From: Mycolicibacterium sp. P1-18
GTDB lineage: Bacteria; Actinomycetota; Actinomycetes; Mycobacteriales; Mycobacteriaceae
Length of the DNA stretch: 64,000 nt
Assembly (NCBI RefSeq): GCF_008329535.1
Contig: NZ_NPKR01000003.1
Coordinates: 62,001 to 126,000, forward strand
Direction of reading: 5' to 3'
Under the pieces are notes generated by a model. It was not told the origin of the DNA and ran no database searches. It was given only the letters and a program-made list of their open reading frames with translations. Below, piece after piece: positions 37,991 through 46,817 of this stretch (positions are counted from its first letter, which is position 1; each line of letters starts with the position of its first letter). The translations under genes and the position numbers were made by a program.

Positions 37991-39175
37991 ATGACAACCA
38001 AGCAGCAGGTAGTGATCCTCGGCGCCGGAATCGGCGGCCTCAGCGTCCTCAAGGAACTCGCCGACACCGGAGTCTCCATGGACGACGTGGACGTCACCCT
38101 CGTCGACGAGGACTTCTCCCACTTCCTCGGCTTCACCCTGCCCTGGGTGATGCGCGGCTGGCGCGAGGAGGACAGCATCCCGATCCGGCCCAACCCCCAA
38201 GCGCTTCAGGGCATCACCACCGTCACCGGATCCGTCCGACGCGTCGACGTCGACCTGCGCACCGTCACCCTGACCGATTCCACCGTCATCTCCTTCGACG
38301 CTTTGGTGATCGCCACCGGCGCACGCAACGCCGTGGACGCCATCCCCGGTCTGCAACACGCCGTCGACGCCGGCACGGCCGTGCACTACTACAGCGCTGC
38401 CGCCGCCGCCGACGCCCATCGAGCGCTGAGCAGCTTCACCGGCGGAAAGCTGATGTTCCTCGTCACCTCTGCCCCCTACCGCTGCCCGGTCGCCCCCTAC
38501 GAGGGCGCCCTGCTCGCCGCAGACCTCCTGCAAGACAACGGCTCCCGCGCGGCCACCACGATCGACGTCTACAGCCCGGAGAAGCAGCCGATGCCCTCGG
38601 CCGGCCCCTACGCCGGCCAAGAACTCATCACCATGCTCGCCGGCAACGGCATCGACTTCCACGGCGAACGAAACGTTGCCACCGTCGACGGCGACAATCG
38701 CCGCGTCGAGTTCACCGACGGCACCACCGCCGACTTCGACCTCCTCGTCTTCGTGCCCCCGCACGCGCCCGCGGTCACCCTCGACGGAGACGGGTGGATC
38801 ACCGTCGACCCGACCACCATGCAGACCTGCCATCCCGGGATCTTCGCCATCGGCGACGCCACGACCGTGACGTCCCCGTCCGGACGCCCCCTGCCCAAGG
38901 CCGCGATCTTCGCCAAGAACGGCGCCGCCGCAGCCGCCCAGAACGCCCTGCACTACCTCGGCAAGACCAATTACGACGACCCCATCTCGGGAGAGGGTTA
39001 CTGCTTCATCGACACCGGGTCGCACACCTCGGCTCAAGGCAAGGGCGACTTCTTCGGCCTCCCCCACCCGGCGATCCACCTCACCGCACCGTCCACCGCA
39101 CTGCACCACGACAAACAACGGGAAGAAGACGACTGGCGCGCACTCTGGGAAAGCACACCGGCGGCCGTCGGCTAA
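37991..39175 (+). CDS. Sulfide:quinone oxidoreductase-like FAD protein
   Basis: 394 residues of the two-dinucleotide-binding flavoprotein family that includes SQR and flavocytochrome c sulfide dehydrogenase. FAD motif 'VVILGAGIGGLSVLKEL' at residues 7-23; 'FDALVIATGAR'; C165 in 'TSAPYRCPVAPYEGALLAAD', the position of the redox-active Cys in this family; 'HPGIFAIGDATTV' for FAD; and C338 in 'GEGYCFIDTG', which could form the second redox Cys. It would oxidise sulfide to a persulfide or polysulfide and pass electrons to quinone or a carrier. ATG 37991 follows GTAGGA. Last gene of the CstR-like operon. Confidence 0.85.
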   Translation: MTTKQQVVILGAGIGGLSVLKELADTGVSMDDVDVTLVDEDFSHFLGFTLPWVMRGWREEDSIPIRPNPQALQGITTVTGSVRRVDVDLRTVTLTDSTVISFDALVIATGARNAVDAIPGLQHAVDAGTAVHYYSAAAAADAHRALSSFTGGKLMFLVTSAPYRCPVAPYEGALLAADLLQDNGSRAATTIDVYSPEKQPMPSAGPYAGQELITMLAGNGIDFHGERNVATVDGDNRRVEFTDGTTADFDLLVFVPPHAPAVTLDGDGWITVDPTTMQTCHPGIFAIGDATTVTSPSGRPLPKAAIFAKNGAAAAAQNALHYLGKTNYDDPISGEGYCFIDTGSHTSAQGKGDFFGLPHPAIHLTAPSTALHHDKQREEDDWRALWESTPAAVG

Positions 39176-39192
39176 CCGGCCATCGCACCCGC

Positions 39193-39198
39193 TAGCGT
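39193..39198 (+). promoter_or_regulatory. -10 box for the lycopene cyclase leader ORF
   Basis: TAGCGT fits TANNNT and lies 7 bases before GTG 39206, the spacing seen at the other leaderless starts in this window. Confidence 0.45.
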
Positions 39199-39205
39199 CT
39201 GAGGG

Positions 39206-39271
39206 GTGACGGCCATCGGGGCCGCGTGGACCGGCGACCCGTCGGACCTCCTTCGAGACAGGGCACGATGA
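39206..39271 (+). CDS. Leaderless 21-codon leader peptide before lycopene cyclase
   Basis: GTG 39206 opens a frame reading MTAIGAAWTGDPSDLL and a few more residues, ending at TGA 39269-39271. The stop overlaps the cyclase ATG 39268 (ATGA), so ribosomes finishing the short ORF could restart on the cyclase. The -10 box TAGCGT 7 bases upstream implies that the mRNA begins at this GTG. No long run of one amino acid codon is present, so coupling, not classic attenuation, is the likely role. Confidence 0.5.
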   Translation: MTAIGAAWTGDPSDLLRDRAR

Positions 39272-40455
39272 GACACACGGACGTTCTGGTGGTCGGAGCG
39301 GGGCCGGCCGGTCTGGCCATCGCGGGCGCCTGCGGGCGACTCGGGTTGGCGACCGCGGTGGTCGACCCCGCACCGGAGCGGCCGTGGACCGCGACCTACG
39401 GCATGTGGAGCGGGGAACTGCCGCCCGACTTGCCGACGTCGGTGGTGTCGGCGCGCGCCGCCGGCCGAGCGATCGCGGTGTCCGAACACCAGTTGGGTTG
39501 GGAGTACGCCGTTCTCGACGTGCCCGCACTTCAGCGACACCTCACCGACGGCTTGAACGACGTACGCGTCCACGCCGCACGCGTGGTCGGATCTCCGGAG
39601 GCTGGCGTCGTCGCCCTGGCGGACGGGTCGCAGCTGCGGGCCTCGGTGGTCGTCGACGCCGGGGGTGGCGCGAGACCGTTGGACCGGACCACGCGGCGCC
39701 GTCCCGCTGCAGCGCAGACCGCCTATGGAGTGGTCGTCGACGCCGCCGCAGCCGCGCCGTTCGTCGAGCCCGACGACGCGCTGTTCATGGATTGGCGCGC
39801 CGACCACGGCGAGACTGGCTGGCCGACCTTTCTCTACGTGATACCGCTCGGCGACGGCACCGTGCTGATGGAGGAGACCTCGCTGGCCCGCCGGCCCGGC
39901 CTGCCGCTGTCGACGTTGCGCCGGCGACTGCACGCGCGGCTGACCCGTCACGGTGTTCAGCCGCCGACCGACGCTCGCACCGAACGCGTGTCGTTCCGGG
40001 TGGACCATCCGCGCCACCGCGCGCCCGGAGCGCTCGGCTTCGGGGCCGCCGCCCCCCTGATCCACCCCGCGACCGGTTTCAGCCTGGCGACCTCGCTGCG
40101 GCTGGCTCCGCAGGTGGCGGCAGCACTCGCGGCGCATCTGCCGGAGGGCCCACGCGGGGCACTGGCTGCCGCGCAGAAGACGGTCTGGCCGCTGGACGCG
40201 CGGGTGGTCCACCAGGTCCGGCGAATCGGTTTGGAGTCGCTGCTGCGGATGCCGCCAGCCGACGTCCCGGGGTTCTTCGAGCAGTTCTTCGCGCTTCCCG
40301 ACGCGCACCGCTGGACGTACCTGACCGCTCGCGACGACGTCCGCGGCATCGTGGCCGCCATGAACTGCCTCTTCCGGACGTCGGACGGGCGGTTGCGCCG
40401 GCACCTCGTCACCTCGGCCGTGCTGCCGGCGGTCACCACCAACGACGCCGCATAG
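39268..40455 (+). CDS. Lycopene cyclase (CrtL/CrtY-type FAD protein)
   Basis: 395 residues. The N-terminal dinucleotide motif 'VLVVGAGPAGLAIAGACGRL' is followed by the cyclase markers 'PWTATYGMWSGELPPDLP', 'PTFLYVIPLGDGTVLMEETS' and 'PLIHPATGFSLATSLRLAPQ'. It forms beta-ionone rings on lycopene, giving carotenes. This is the single-chain type, unlike the small two-subunit cyclases of some actinobacteria. No other crt gene is in the window. ATG 39268 is coupled to the leader ORF stop. It ends 3 bases from the convergent FAD oxidase gene. Confidence 0.88.
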   Translation: MRHTDVLVVGAGPAGLAIAGACGRLGLATAVVDPAPERPWTATYGMWSGELPPDLPTSVVSARAAGRAIAVSEHQLGWEYAVLDVPALQRHLTDGLNDVRVHAARVVGSPEAGVVALADGSQLRASVVVDAGGGARPLDRTTRRRPAAAQTAYGVVVDAAAAAPFVEPDDALFMDWRADHGETGWPTFLYVIPLGDGTVLMEETSLARRPGLPLSTLRRRLHARLTRHGVQPPTDARTERVSFRVDHPRHRAPGALGFGAAAPLIHPATGFSLATSLRLAPQVAAALAAHLPEGPRGALAAAQKTVWPLDARVVHQVRRIGLESLLRMPPADVPGFFEQFFALPDAHRWTYLTARDDVRGIVAAMNCLFRTSDGRLRRHLVTSAVLPAVTTNDAA

Positions 40456-40458
40456 GCG

Positions 40459-41868
40459 CTACTCGAAGATCTTGCCGGGGTTGAGGATTCCCGCCGGGTC
40501 GAGGGCGTCCTTGACGGCTCGGTGAAGTCCGAGGACCGCCGGCGACAACTCGTTCACCAGGCCGCCGCGCTTGAGCAGGCCCACACCGTGCTCCCCGGTG
40601 ATCGTGCCGCCGAGGGACAGGGCCGCCTCGAGGATTCCGTCGAAGGCGGCATGGATGCGCGGCCACGACTCGGCGTCGTCGTCGGGCGGTCCGATGATCA
40701 GCGGGTGCAGGTTGCCGTCGCCGGCGTGCGCGATGTTGGCGATCTGCACGTCGTGCCGAGCGGCCAACGCCTCGATGCGCGCCAACATCTCCGGAACATG
40801 TTCCCTTGGTACGCACACGTCTTCGGTAATCACCGGCCCCAGCCGCTCGAGTGCCGGGTAGGCCAGGCGACGGGCCGCGAACAAGGCCTCCCCCTCCTCG
40901 GGATCGGTCGACCGTTCGGCCCACGTCGCGCCGCTGGCGCGGAAGTGCTCGACGATCGCGTCGGCCAGTGCGGTGCCGGTGGGCTCCGGATCGTCCACCC
41001 GCGCGAGCAGCAGCACGTCGCCCGCGTCGGTCAGGCCCATCTGCTTCCAATCGTCAACGGCGCGTAAGCAATAGCGGTCCATCAACTCCAGTGCCGAGGG
41101 TGTGATCCCGGCCGCGCCGACGGCGCGCACCGCGTGCCCGGCGGCCACCAGCGAGGAGAAGAAGCCCGCCACCGTGATGGGCGCGCTGGGCAAGGTGCGC
41201 AAACGAACGGTGATCTCGGTGACGATGCCCAGGGTGCCCTCGGATCCGACGAGCAGGCTCACCAGGTCGTACCCGGCGACGCCCTTGGCGGTCCGGCGCC
41301 CGATGCGCACCACCTCCGCCGAGCCGGTCACCACCTCGAGTTCGAGTACGTACTCGCGGGTGACGCCGTACTTGACGCAACAGACTCCGCCGGCGTTGGT
41401 CGCGACGTTGCCGCCGAGCGTGGACCACGGCGAGCTCGCGGGGTCGGGTGGATACCACAGCCCGTGCTCGGCGACCGCCGCACGAAGGTCGTCGTTGACC
41501 ACGCCCGGCTGTACCACCGCCAGGCGTTCGAGCGGGTTGATCGCGAGGATCTCCGTCATGGCCTCCAGGGAGAGCACCACGCACCCGTCGACGGCGTTGG
41601 CGCCACCGGAGAGCCCGGTGCCCGCGCCCCGGGCGACGACGGGGGTGCGGTGACGCAGGCAGATCTCGACGACCTGGCGGACCTCTTCGGTGCTGCGAGC
41701 CCGCACGACGGCGGCCGGCACGCCCGCCGGGGCCCCGGCCGCCTGATCCCGGCTGAGGCTGAGGATCACGTCCGCGTCGACGACGACCCGGCCCGGCGGC
41801 AGCGCGGCGAGGAGATCGCCGACGACGGCGTCGACGTCGGTCAGGAGTGGCTGGGCCGGTGGCGTCAT
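40459..41868 (-). CDS. FAD-linked oxidase, glycolate oxidase GlcD-like
   Basis: 469 residues. The PCMH FAD domain shows 'TPVVARGAGTGLSGGANAVD', 'LGGNVATNAGGVCCVKYGVT' and 'LLVGSEGTLGIVTEITVRLR'. The C-terminal FAD-oxidase domain ends 'IANIAHAGDGNLHPLI', 'GEHGVGLLKRG' and 'DPAGILNPGKIF', as in GlcD and D-lactate dehydrogenases. It oxidises a 2-hydroxy acid. The separate GlcE/GlcF partners are not here. Convergent with the lycopene cyclase gene. Confidence 0.93.
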   Translation of the reverse strand: MTPPAQPLLTDVDAVVGDLLAALPPGRVVVDADVILSLSRDQAAGAPAGVPAAVVRARSTEEVRQVVEICLRHRTPVVARGAGTGLSGGANAVDGCVVLSLEAMTEILAINPLERLAVVQPGVVNDDLRAAVAEHGLWYPPDPASSPWSTLGGNVATNAGGVCCVKYGVTREYVLELEVVTGSAEVVRIGRRTAKGVAGYDLVSLLVGSEGTLGIVTEITVRLRTLPSAPITVAGFFSSLVAAGHAVRAVGAAGITPSALELMDRYCLRAVDDWKQMGLTDAGDVLLLARVDDPEPTGTALADAIVEHFRASGATWAERSTDPEEGEALFAARRLAYPALERLGPVITEDVCVPREHVPEMLARIEALAARHDVQIANIAHAGDGNLHPLIIGPPDDDAESWPRIHAAFDGILEAALSLGGTITGEHGVGLLKRGGLVNELSPAVLGLHRAVKDALDPAGILNPGKIFE

Positions 41869-41920
41869 GCGGTGACCTCCAAAGCCTTGGGGCGCTATCT
41901 GGTCGAGGTTAGTCCGGCGG

Positions 41921-43192
41921 TCAGCGCAGCAGGCTCCGGCCCGGCCGCCCACGTCCACGCAACGGGTACCCGCGCCGCAGCCGGCCGAGGACGCCGCTGA
42001 ACGACCGCGCGGCCGCCGCGCCGACCAGCAATCCGACCGCGATCGCGCACACCACCGTCACCACGCCAAAGGCATTCGCCCCGCCGCCGCCGGCATTGGT
42101 GGCCAGCGCGGTGGTGGACAGCAAGCCGAGGCTACCGGGAACCAGCAGCCAGAAGGCCGGCAGGAAGACCACCAGCCGCGGCAGGTTCGGCCGGATGGCC
42201 TCGACGAGCGACGCCCCCAGCGTGGCGGCGACCGCGCCGAGAAAGCTGCCCAGCGGTGCGCCGCCGACGTGCTGCCCGAAGCTCTGCGCCGCGAAGGCCA
42301 GCATCAGCACCGCCGTGATCCACGGCAGCAGGCGGATCGGCGGGCTCTCCAGGACGCCGATTCCGATGCTGATGAGGATCAACCCGAGGGGCGCGGCCCA
42401 CCAGCCGAGCGCGTCGACGCGCAAATTGGTCAGTTCGTCGGCCGGCACGGTGACGACGTGGCTGGCCGCGACGATGCCCAGGGTGAACAGGAGCAACTGC
42501 ACCAGCCCGAAGGTCAACCGAGAGGCGCCTGCCACCATGTCGCCGGCGGCCAGCTCCGACATCGCGGTGACGATCAACGCGCCGGGCAGCAGCACCGCCA
42601 ACGGCGGCAGCAGGGTGCGCAGCGGGCCCTCCAGCAGGTCGGCGTTGGCGGCCGCGAACACCCCGCACGCCAGGACGAAGGCCGCCAGCGTCGGAAGGAG
42701 CGTGGCGATCAGCCCGAACCGCTGCCCCAGCCGGAAGAGGACGACCACCACGACCGCGCCCACCGCGGCGAAGGCGACGTTGGGACCGCCGGGCTGCAGG
42801 ATCAGGGCGATGCCGGTGGCGATGCCGATCCATCCCAGGTTGGCCATCCACTGGGGATAGCGGGGCGGTCGCCGGCGCAGCTCGAGCAGCTCGGTCGTGG
42901 CTTGGGCGACCGTGAGCTCGGACCGCGACAACCGATGACGGATCGACCGCACCTCGGCGGCCTGGTCGAGACGCAGTCCCCCCTGGACCGACTCGAACGT
43001 CGCGGGCCGGCCGCTGGCCAGGTTCAGGAAGACGCCGGTGGGCGAGGCCGCGATCTGGACGTCGGGAAAGCCCAGCGCCGTGCTCACCTCGGCGAGTTCG
43101 TCCTCCACGTCGCTGACGGGCTGTCCGGTCGCGACCATCGCGGCGCCCAGGTAGGCCAGCAGGGCTCGGACGGCGTCGTCGTCTTCGGACAC
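41921..43192 (-). CDS. thrE: ThrE-family threonine/serine exporter
   Basis: About 423 residues. The cytoplasmic ThrE N-domain has 'LGAAMVATGQPVSDVEDELA' and 'ALGFPDVQIAASPTGVFLNL', followed by about ten membrane helices with 'LLPPLAVLLPGALIVTAMSE' and 'LAAGDMVAGASRLTFGLVQL'. In actinobacteria ThrE exports threonine and serine. GTG 43192 is the first start that gives a normal N-terminus; frames further upstream lie in the neighbouring hydrolase. It may share a transcript with that gene, 35 bases upstream. Confidence 0.9.
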   Translation of the reverse strand: MSEDDDAVRALLAYLGAAMVATGQPVSDVEDELAEVSTALGFPDVQIAASPTGVFLNLASGRPATFESVQGGLRLDQAAEVRSIRHRLSRSELTVAQATTELLELRRRPPRYPQWMANLGWIGIATGIALILQPGGPNVAFAAVGAVVVVVLFRLGQRFGLIATLLPTLAAFVLACGVFAAANADLLEGPLRTLLPPLAVLLPGALIVTAMSELAAGDMVAGASRLTFGLVQLLLFTLGIVAASHVVTVPADELTNLRVDALGWWAAPLGLILISIGIGVLESPPIRLLPWITAVLMLAFAAQSFGQHVGGAPLGSFLGAVAATLGASLVEAIRPNLPRLVVFLPAFWLLVPGSLGLLSTTALATNAGGGGANAFGVVTVVCAIAVGLLVGAAAARSFSGVLGRLRRGYPLRGRGRPGRSLLR

Positions 43193-43227
43193 GGAGTCAC
43201 TCTGCCAGGTGGGGCAAGCGTCACCGG

Positions 43228-45633
43228 CTACGTCAGCACGGCGGTCGGTGACGCGTTCACCGCCACGGCGTCGGTGATGGTGGGCAACGACACCTGCAGG
43301 CTGGACACCGCGAGCGCGCCGAACGCGCCGAAGTTCTCGTAGTTGGCGGTCGAGGCCACCAGCTGCAACGTGAGCGTCTGCCCGGGCCGCAACGTCTGCG
43401 CCACCGGCTCCAGCGAGATGCTGAGGGTGCGCGTCTGGCCGTCGAGCGTCACCGGGATCGGGGTCGCCTGGTTGCCGAGGACCGCACCGGTCGAGTCGTC
43501 GACCAGTTGCGCGAAGACGTGTCGACTGGTGCCGGTACCCGAGTAGGTCAGGGTCAGCTGCGGCGCGCCCACCACGTACGTCGTGGTCGCCACCGAGGGG
43601 ATGGCGAGGTTGAAGGCGTTGGGCGCCTTGGTCGCTCCGATCGGCAGGACGCCGAACAGCGGACCGGAGCCGAAGATCAGCGGCACCAGGGGCAGCACGC
43701 CGGCCTGTCCACTGGAGGCGACGATCGGCGCTCCAGCCGTCGCATTGGGATTCGAGGAGTAGTACTGACCGCGTTGGTCGACCCATTCGAATGCCGGCCC
43801 GGTCGACACGTTCTGGCCCTTGACGTAGCGCGCCAGCCAGTTCAGCGTCGCGTCGGTGACCACCTGACCGTCGGTGGGGTCGAACAGGTTGTTCGTGCAG
43901 AGTCCGTGTCCGCCGCAGAACCACAGCATCTTCGTCGGCACGCCGGCAGCGAGCGCGGCCGCGTTGTCCCGGGCCTCCTGCAGCGAGAACAGGGTGTCGA
44001 CGGTGCCCTGGATGATCAGGGTCGGCGCGGTCACGCTGCCGAGCAGCGCGGCGGGTCCACGCTCGGCGAGCAGGGCCTGCTGTGCGTCGGTGAGCACCCC
44101 GGTCAGCGCGCCCTGCACGGACGCGGGGTAGATCTCGGGATTGGGCCGCGCGCCGGTGAGCAACAACGCGGCGGTGAGCAGGGTGCCCCAACCGCTCTTG
44201 AACGCCGCGCTCTTGTACAGCGACGTGTTCAGCGTGTTCCAGGAGATGCTGGGCACGATCGCGTCGACCCGGTGGTCGGTGGCCGCGGTGACCCACTGGA
44301 TTCCACCACCGTAGGACGCCCCGACCATGCCGAACCGCGGATCCCCTGGGGAGTCGAGTTGCGCCTCCGGTTGGGTGGCCAGCCAGCTGACGATCGCCGA
44401 CACGTCCTTGGCCTCGTAGTCAGCCGAGTCGAGCTGCAGGACACCGCCCGAGCGGTACTCACCCCGCGGGTCCCAGGTGACCACGTTGTATCCGGCATGT
44501 CGCAGTGTGCCGACGCCGACCGCGCCGAGCGCGTCGGTCAGGATGCCGTCCAACGGCGTGACCTCGAGGCTCGTCGAGCCCGGCATTCCGAGGCCGGGTC
44601 CCTGGAGGATGGTCGGCGCGATCTGCCCGGCGCCCAAGCCGCTCGCCGGCATGAAGTGGACGTAGATGTTCGTGCCGTCGAACGACGTGATCATCACGTC
44701 GCGCGACACCGGAGCGCCGGGGGCTCCGGGCTGAATCGGGTACCCGATGAACGGATGGATGACGTCGCCGACGATCGGGATCAGGTGGATGGCGGCGACG
44801 ATCGGCGTCACGAACACCGGTCCGATCACGGGGATCTGCTGCAACCACGCCAGCGGTGGCGTCTGGATCACGGCCACCGGCGGCGCGGGCGCGACGACGG
44901 CCGCGGCGGGGGTCGAGTCCGACGTCGCGGCGAGTGCCGTCGGAACCAACGTCTCCTTGCGCGCGGCCGCGGCGACCGTCCAGGAGACCGGCGAGTCCGG
45001 TGGCGGCGCGGGCGACCCGCCGGTGGTGGGGTTCGCCGGGTCGACGACGGCCGTCGCGACGGCCGTGACCGCGTCATGCGTCGACGCGGTCGGGGTCGGG
45101 GTCTGGGTCGGGGTCGGGGTCGGGGTCGACGCCTCCTCGACCGTGGTGTGCGGGGGCTCGACGGTCGTGGGGCTGGAGTCCGACTTGGGCGCCGTGACCG
45201 TCTCCTTGGGCGGCTCCGTGTCCTTGGCCGGCTCCACGTCCTTGGCCGGCTCCGTGTCCTTGGCCGGCTCCGCGTCCTTGGCCGGCGAGGCGGTTGCGGT
45301 GTCGGGCTTCGTCGCCGTCGCGTGGGAACCGCGGTGCGGCTTGCTCGTGATCGTGACCGTTCCCGCGGGCTTGTCGGTCGTGACCTTCGCCGGAATGTCG
45401 GACTCCCCGTGCGCCCCCGCCGGAGTCGACGCCTGACCGGGCGACGTGTCCGCCGTCGTCTTCGCCGAGGACTCGGCCGACGACGAAGTCGATGACGATG
45501 ACGAGGAGTCCGCCGAGGTGGACTGGCCGGTCGTGTCAGCCGAGGCGACGCCGCACCCCAAGCCGATGGCCGCGCCAATTCCCAACGCTGCGGCCAGGCC
45601 GCCGATCCGACCTACGTGTGCTGATGCCCCCAT
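43228..45633 (-). CDS. Large secreted alpha/beta hydrolase (CocE/NonD-like) with Thr/Pro-rich linker
   Basis: 801 residues. The signal peptide (MGASAHVGRIGGLAAALG to VASA) is of a kind common in exported mycobacterial proteins. A low-complexity region to about residue 240 is rich in Ser/Thr/Pro/Ala and includes EPAKDT repeats. The hydrolase domain has 'GYNVVTWDPRGEYRSGG', the nucleophile elbow 'GMVGASYGGGIQWV', an acid in 'IIQGTVDTLFSLQEA' and His in 'WFCGGHGLC', then a C-terminal beta domain as in X-Pro-peptidase/CocE esterases. Start ATG 45633; a TTG 24 bases upstream would add basic residues. The substrate is unknown; an outer-layer ester or peptide is likely. Confidence 0.88.
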   Translation of the reverse strand: MGASAHVGRIGGLAAALGIGAAIGLGCGVASADTTGQSTSADSSSSSSTSSSAESSAKTTADTSPGQASTPAGAHGESDIPAKVTTDKPAGTVTITSKPHRGSHATATKPDTATASPAKDAEPAKDTEPAKDVEPAKDTEPPKETVTAPKSDSSPTTVEPPHTTVEEASTPTPTPTQTPTPTASTHDAVTAVATAVVDPANPTTGGSPAPPPDSPVSWTVAAAARKETLVPTALAATSDSTPAAAVVAPAPPVAVIQTPPLAWLQQIPVIGPVFVTPIVAAIHLIPIVGDVIHPFIGYPIQPGAPGAPVSRDVMITSFDGTNIYVHFMPASGLGAGQIAPTILQGPGLGMPGSTSLEVTPLDGILTDALGAVGVGTLRHAGYNVVTWDPRGEYRSGGVLQLDSADYEAKDVSAIVSWLATQPEAQLDSPGDPRFGMVGASYGGGIQWVTAATDHRVDAIVPSISWNTLNTSLYKSAAFKSGWGTLLTAALLLTGARPNPEIYPASVQGALTGVLTDAQQALLAERGPAALLGSVTAPTLIIQGTVDTLFSLQEARDNAAALAAGVPTKMLWFCGGHGLCTNNLFDPTDGQVVTDATLNWLARYVKGQNVSTGPAFEWVDQRGQYYSSNPNATAGAPIVASSGQAGVLPLVPLIFGSGPLFGVLPIGATKAPNAFNLAIPSVATTTYVVGAPQLTLTYSGTGTSRHVFAQLVDDSTGAVLGNQATPIPVTLDGQTRTLSISLEPVAQTLRPGQTLTLQLVASTANYENFGAFGALAVSSLQVSLPTITDAVAVNASPTAVLT
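45203..45292. repeat. Five 18-base tandem repeats inside the hydrolase gene
   Basis: Five units of about 18 bases starting TCCTTGG, with consensus TCCTTGGCCGGCTCCGTG on the plus strand, encode the EPAKD[T/V] repeats of the linker. The third and fourth differ only in one or two wobble bases, so copy number may vary between strains. Confidence 0.8.
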
Positions 45634-45834
45634 GCGCCGACTGAACCCCGTTCGCAATCGTGTCGATCAGAAGTACGTTCCGCCCGGGACGCTAGCGGTC
45701 TGCGTTGGATCGCGAAGCTGCTTCGGCGAAGAAAGCCGTGACGAGCGAATTGGGCTAGCGGCGAACCGCTTTGACCACCACCACCTGACAGCCGACTCAC
45801 AGCATGCCTCACGGAACCGCCTTCCGAGCCTCTA

Positions 45835-45874
45835 ACTTGACACTGCATCGACTACATTCGACACTGTGTCAAGT
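45835..45874. promoter_or_regulatory. Inverted repeat operator upstream of the SDR gene
   Basis: ACTTGACAC (45835-45843) and GTGTCAAGT (45866-45874) are exact complements across 22 bases. The right arm overlaps a perfect 11-base palindrome, GACACTGTGTC (45860-45870). The site is 38 bases before the SDR GTG start. TTGACAC/GTGTCAA elements are typical of TetR-type operators; no regulator gene is adjacent. Confidence 0.5.
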
Positions 45875-45912
45875 AAGTTCTCGAAACCCACGTTCGCCCC
45901 TGGAGGCAATCC

Positions 45913-46764
45913 GTGACCACCTTCTTCATCACCGGAGTGAGCAGCGGCTTGGGCCGCGCCATCGCAGCAGGCGCCCTCGACGCCGGTCACGACGTCGTGG
46001 GCACGGTGCGCCGACCCGAGGACGCTGCGGCGTTCGAGTCGTCGTCGCCGGGACGTGCCCACGCGCGGCTGCTCGACGTGACCGACGACGCCGCGGTCGA
46101 ACGCACCGTGGCCGACGTCGAGTCGACCGTCGGACCCATCGACGTCGTGATCGCGAATGCGGGCTACGGCGTCGAGGGCACCTTCGAGGAGACGCCCCTG
46201 TCCGAGCTGCGGGCCCAGTTCGCCACCAACGTCTTCGGTGTCGCCGCCACGTTGCAGGCCGCACTGCCGTACATGCGGAAGCGCAGGGCCGGGCACCTGA
46301 TGGCGGTCACCTCGATGGGTGGCCTGATGGCCGTGCCCGGGATGTCTGCCTACTGCGCAAGCAAATTCGCCGTAGAGGGCATGCTGGAGAGCATCCGCAA
46401 GGAGGTTGCGTCATTCGGCATCCACGTCACGGCGATCGAACCCGGATCGTTCCGCACCGACTGGGCCGGCCGCTCGATGACGCGCGCCGGGCGCACCATC
46501 GCCGACTACGACGAGTCGTTCGAACCCATTCGGGCCGCCAGGCTCAAGGCCAGCGGCAATCAGCTGGGCGATCCGACGAAGGCCGCCGACGCCATCCTGG
46601 CGATCCTGTCCGAGACCGATCCACCCGCGCACCTGCTGCTCGGCTCCGACGCGCTGCGGCTGGTCGGCGCCGCGCGCGATTCGGTCGACGACGACATCCG
46701 GCGCTGGGAAACACTCTCTCGCAGCACCGATTTCGCCGACGGAGCCCAACTGACCACGACGTAA
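45913..46764 (+). CDS. Short-chain dehydrogenase/reductase
   Basis: 283 residues. The classical SDR cofactor motif 'FFITGVSSGLGRAIAAGALD' opens the protein, 'VVIANAGYGVEG' is the NAG motif, and the active-site Ser/Tyr/Lys are in 'HLMAVTSMGGLMAVPGMSAY' and 'CASKFAVEG'. The R in 'GTVRRPEDAAAF' suggests NADP preference. The GTG start has an RBS (GGAGG) 6-7 bases upstream. Function on an alcohol, aldehyde or ketone is not defined. It sits behind a strong inverted repeat. Confidence 0.92.
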   Translation: MTTFFITGVSSGLGRAIAAGALDAGHDVVGTVRRPEDAAAFESSSPGRAHARLLDVTDDAAVERTVADVESTVGPIDVVIANAGYGVEGTFEETPLSELRAQFATNVFGVAATLQAALPYMRKRRAGHLMAVTSMGGLMAVPGMSAYCASKFAVEGMLESIRKEVASFGIHVTAIEPGSFRTDWAGRSMTRAGRTIADYDESFEPIRAARLKASGNQLGDPTKAADAILAILSETDPPAHLLLGSDALRLVGAARDSVDDDIRRWETLSRSTDFADGAQLTTT

Positions 46765-46817
46765 CGGGCCTTCGCTAAGCTGCAGACGACGACCCCGTCG
46801 CGGCAAGGAGCTCTCCC

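Noticed and set aside
45203..45292. CRISPR-like repeats
   Set aside because: The repeats are contiguous, 18 bases long, without spacers, and are inside a coding region.
44868..45578. A 236-residue Arg/Pro-rich frame inside the large hydrolase gene
   Set aside because: Produced by the repeat-rich Thr/Pro linker read in a second frame; not a separate gene.
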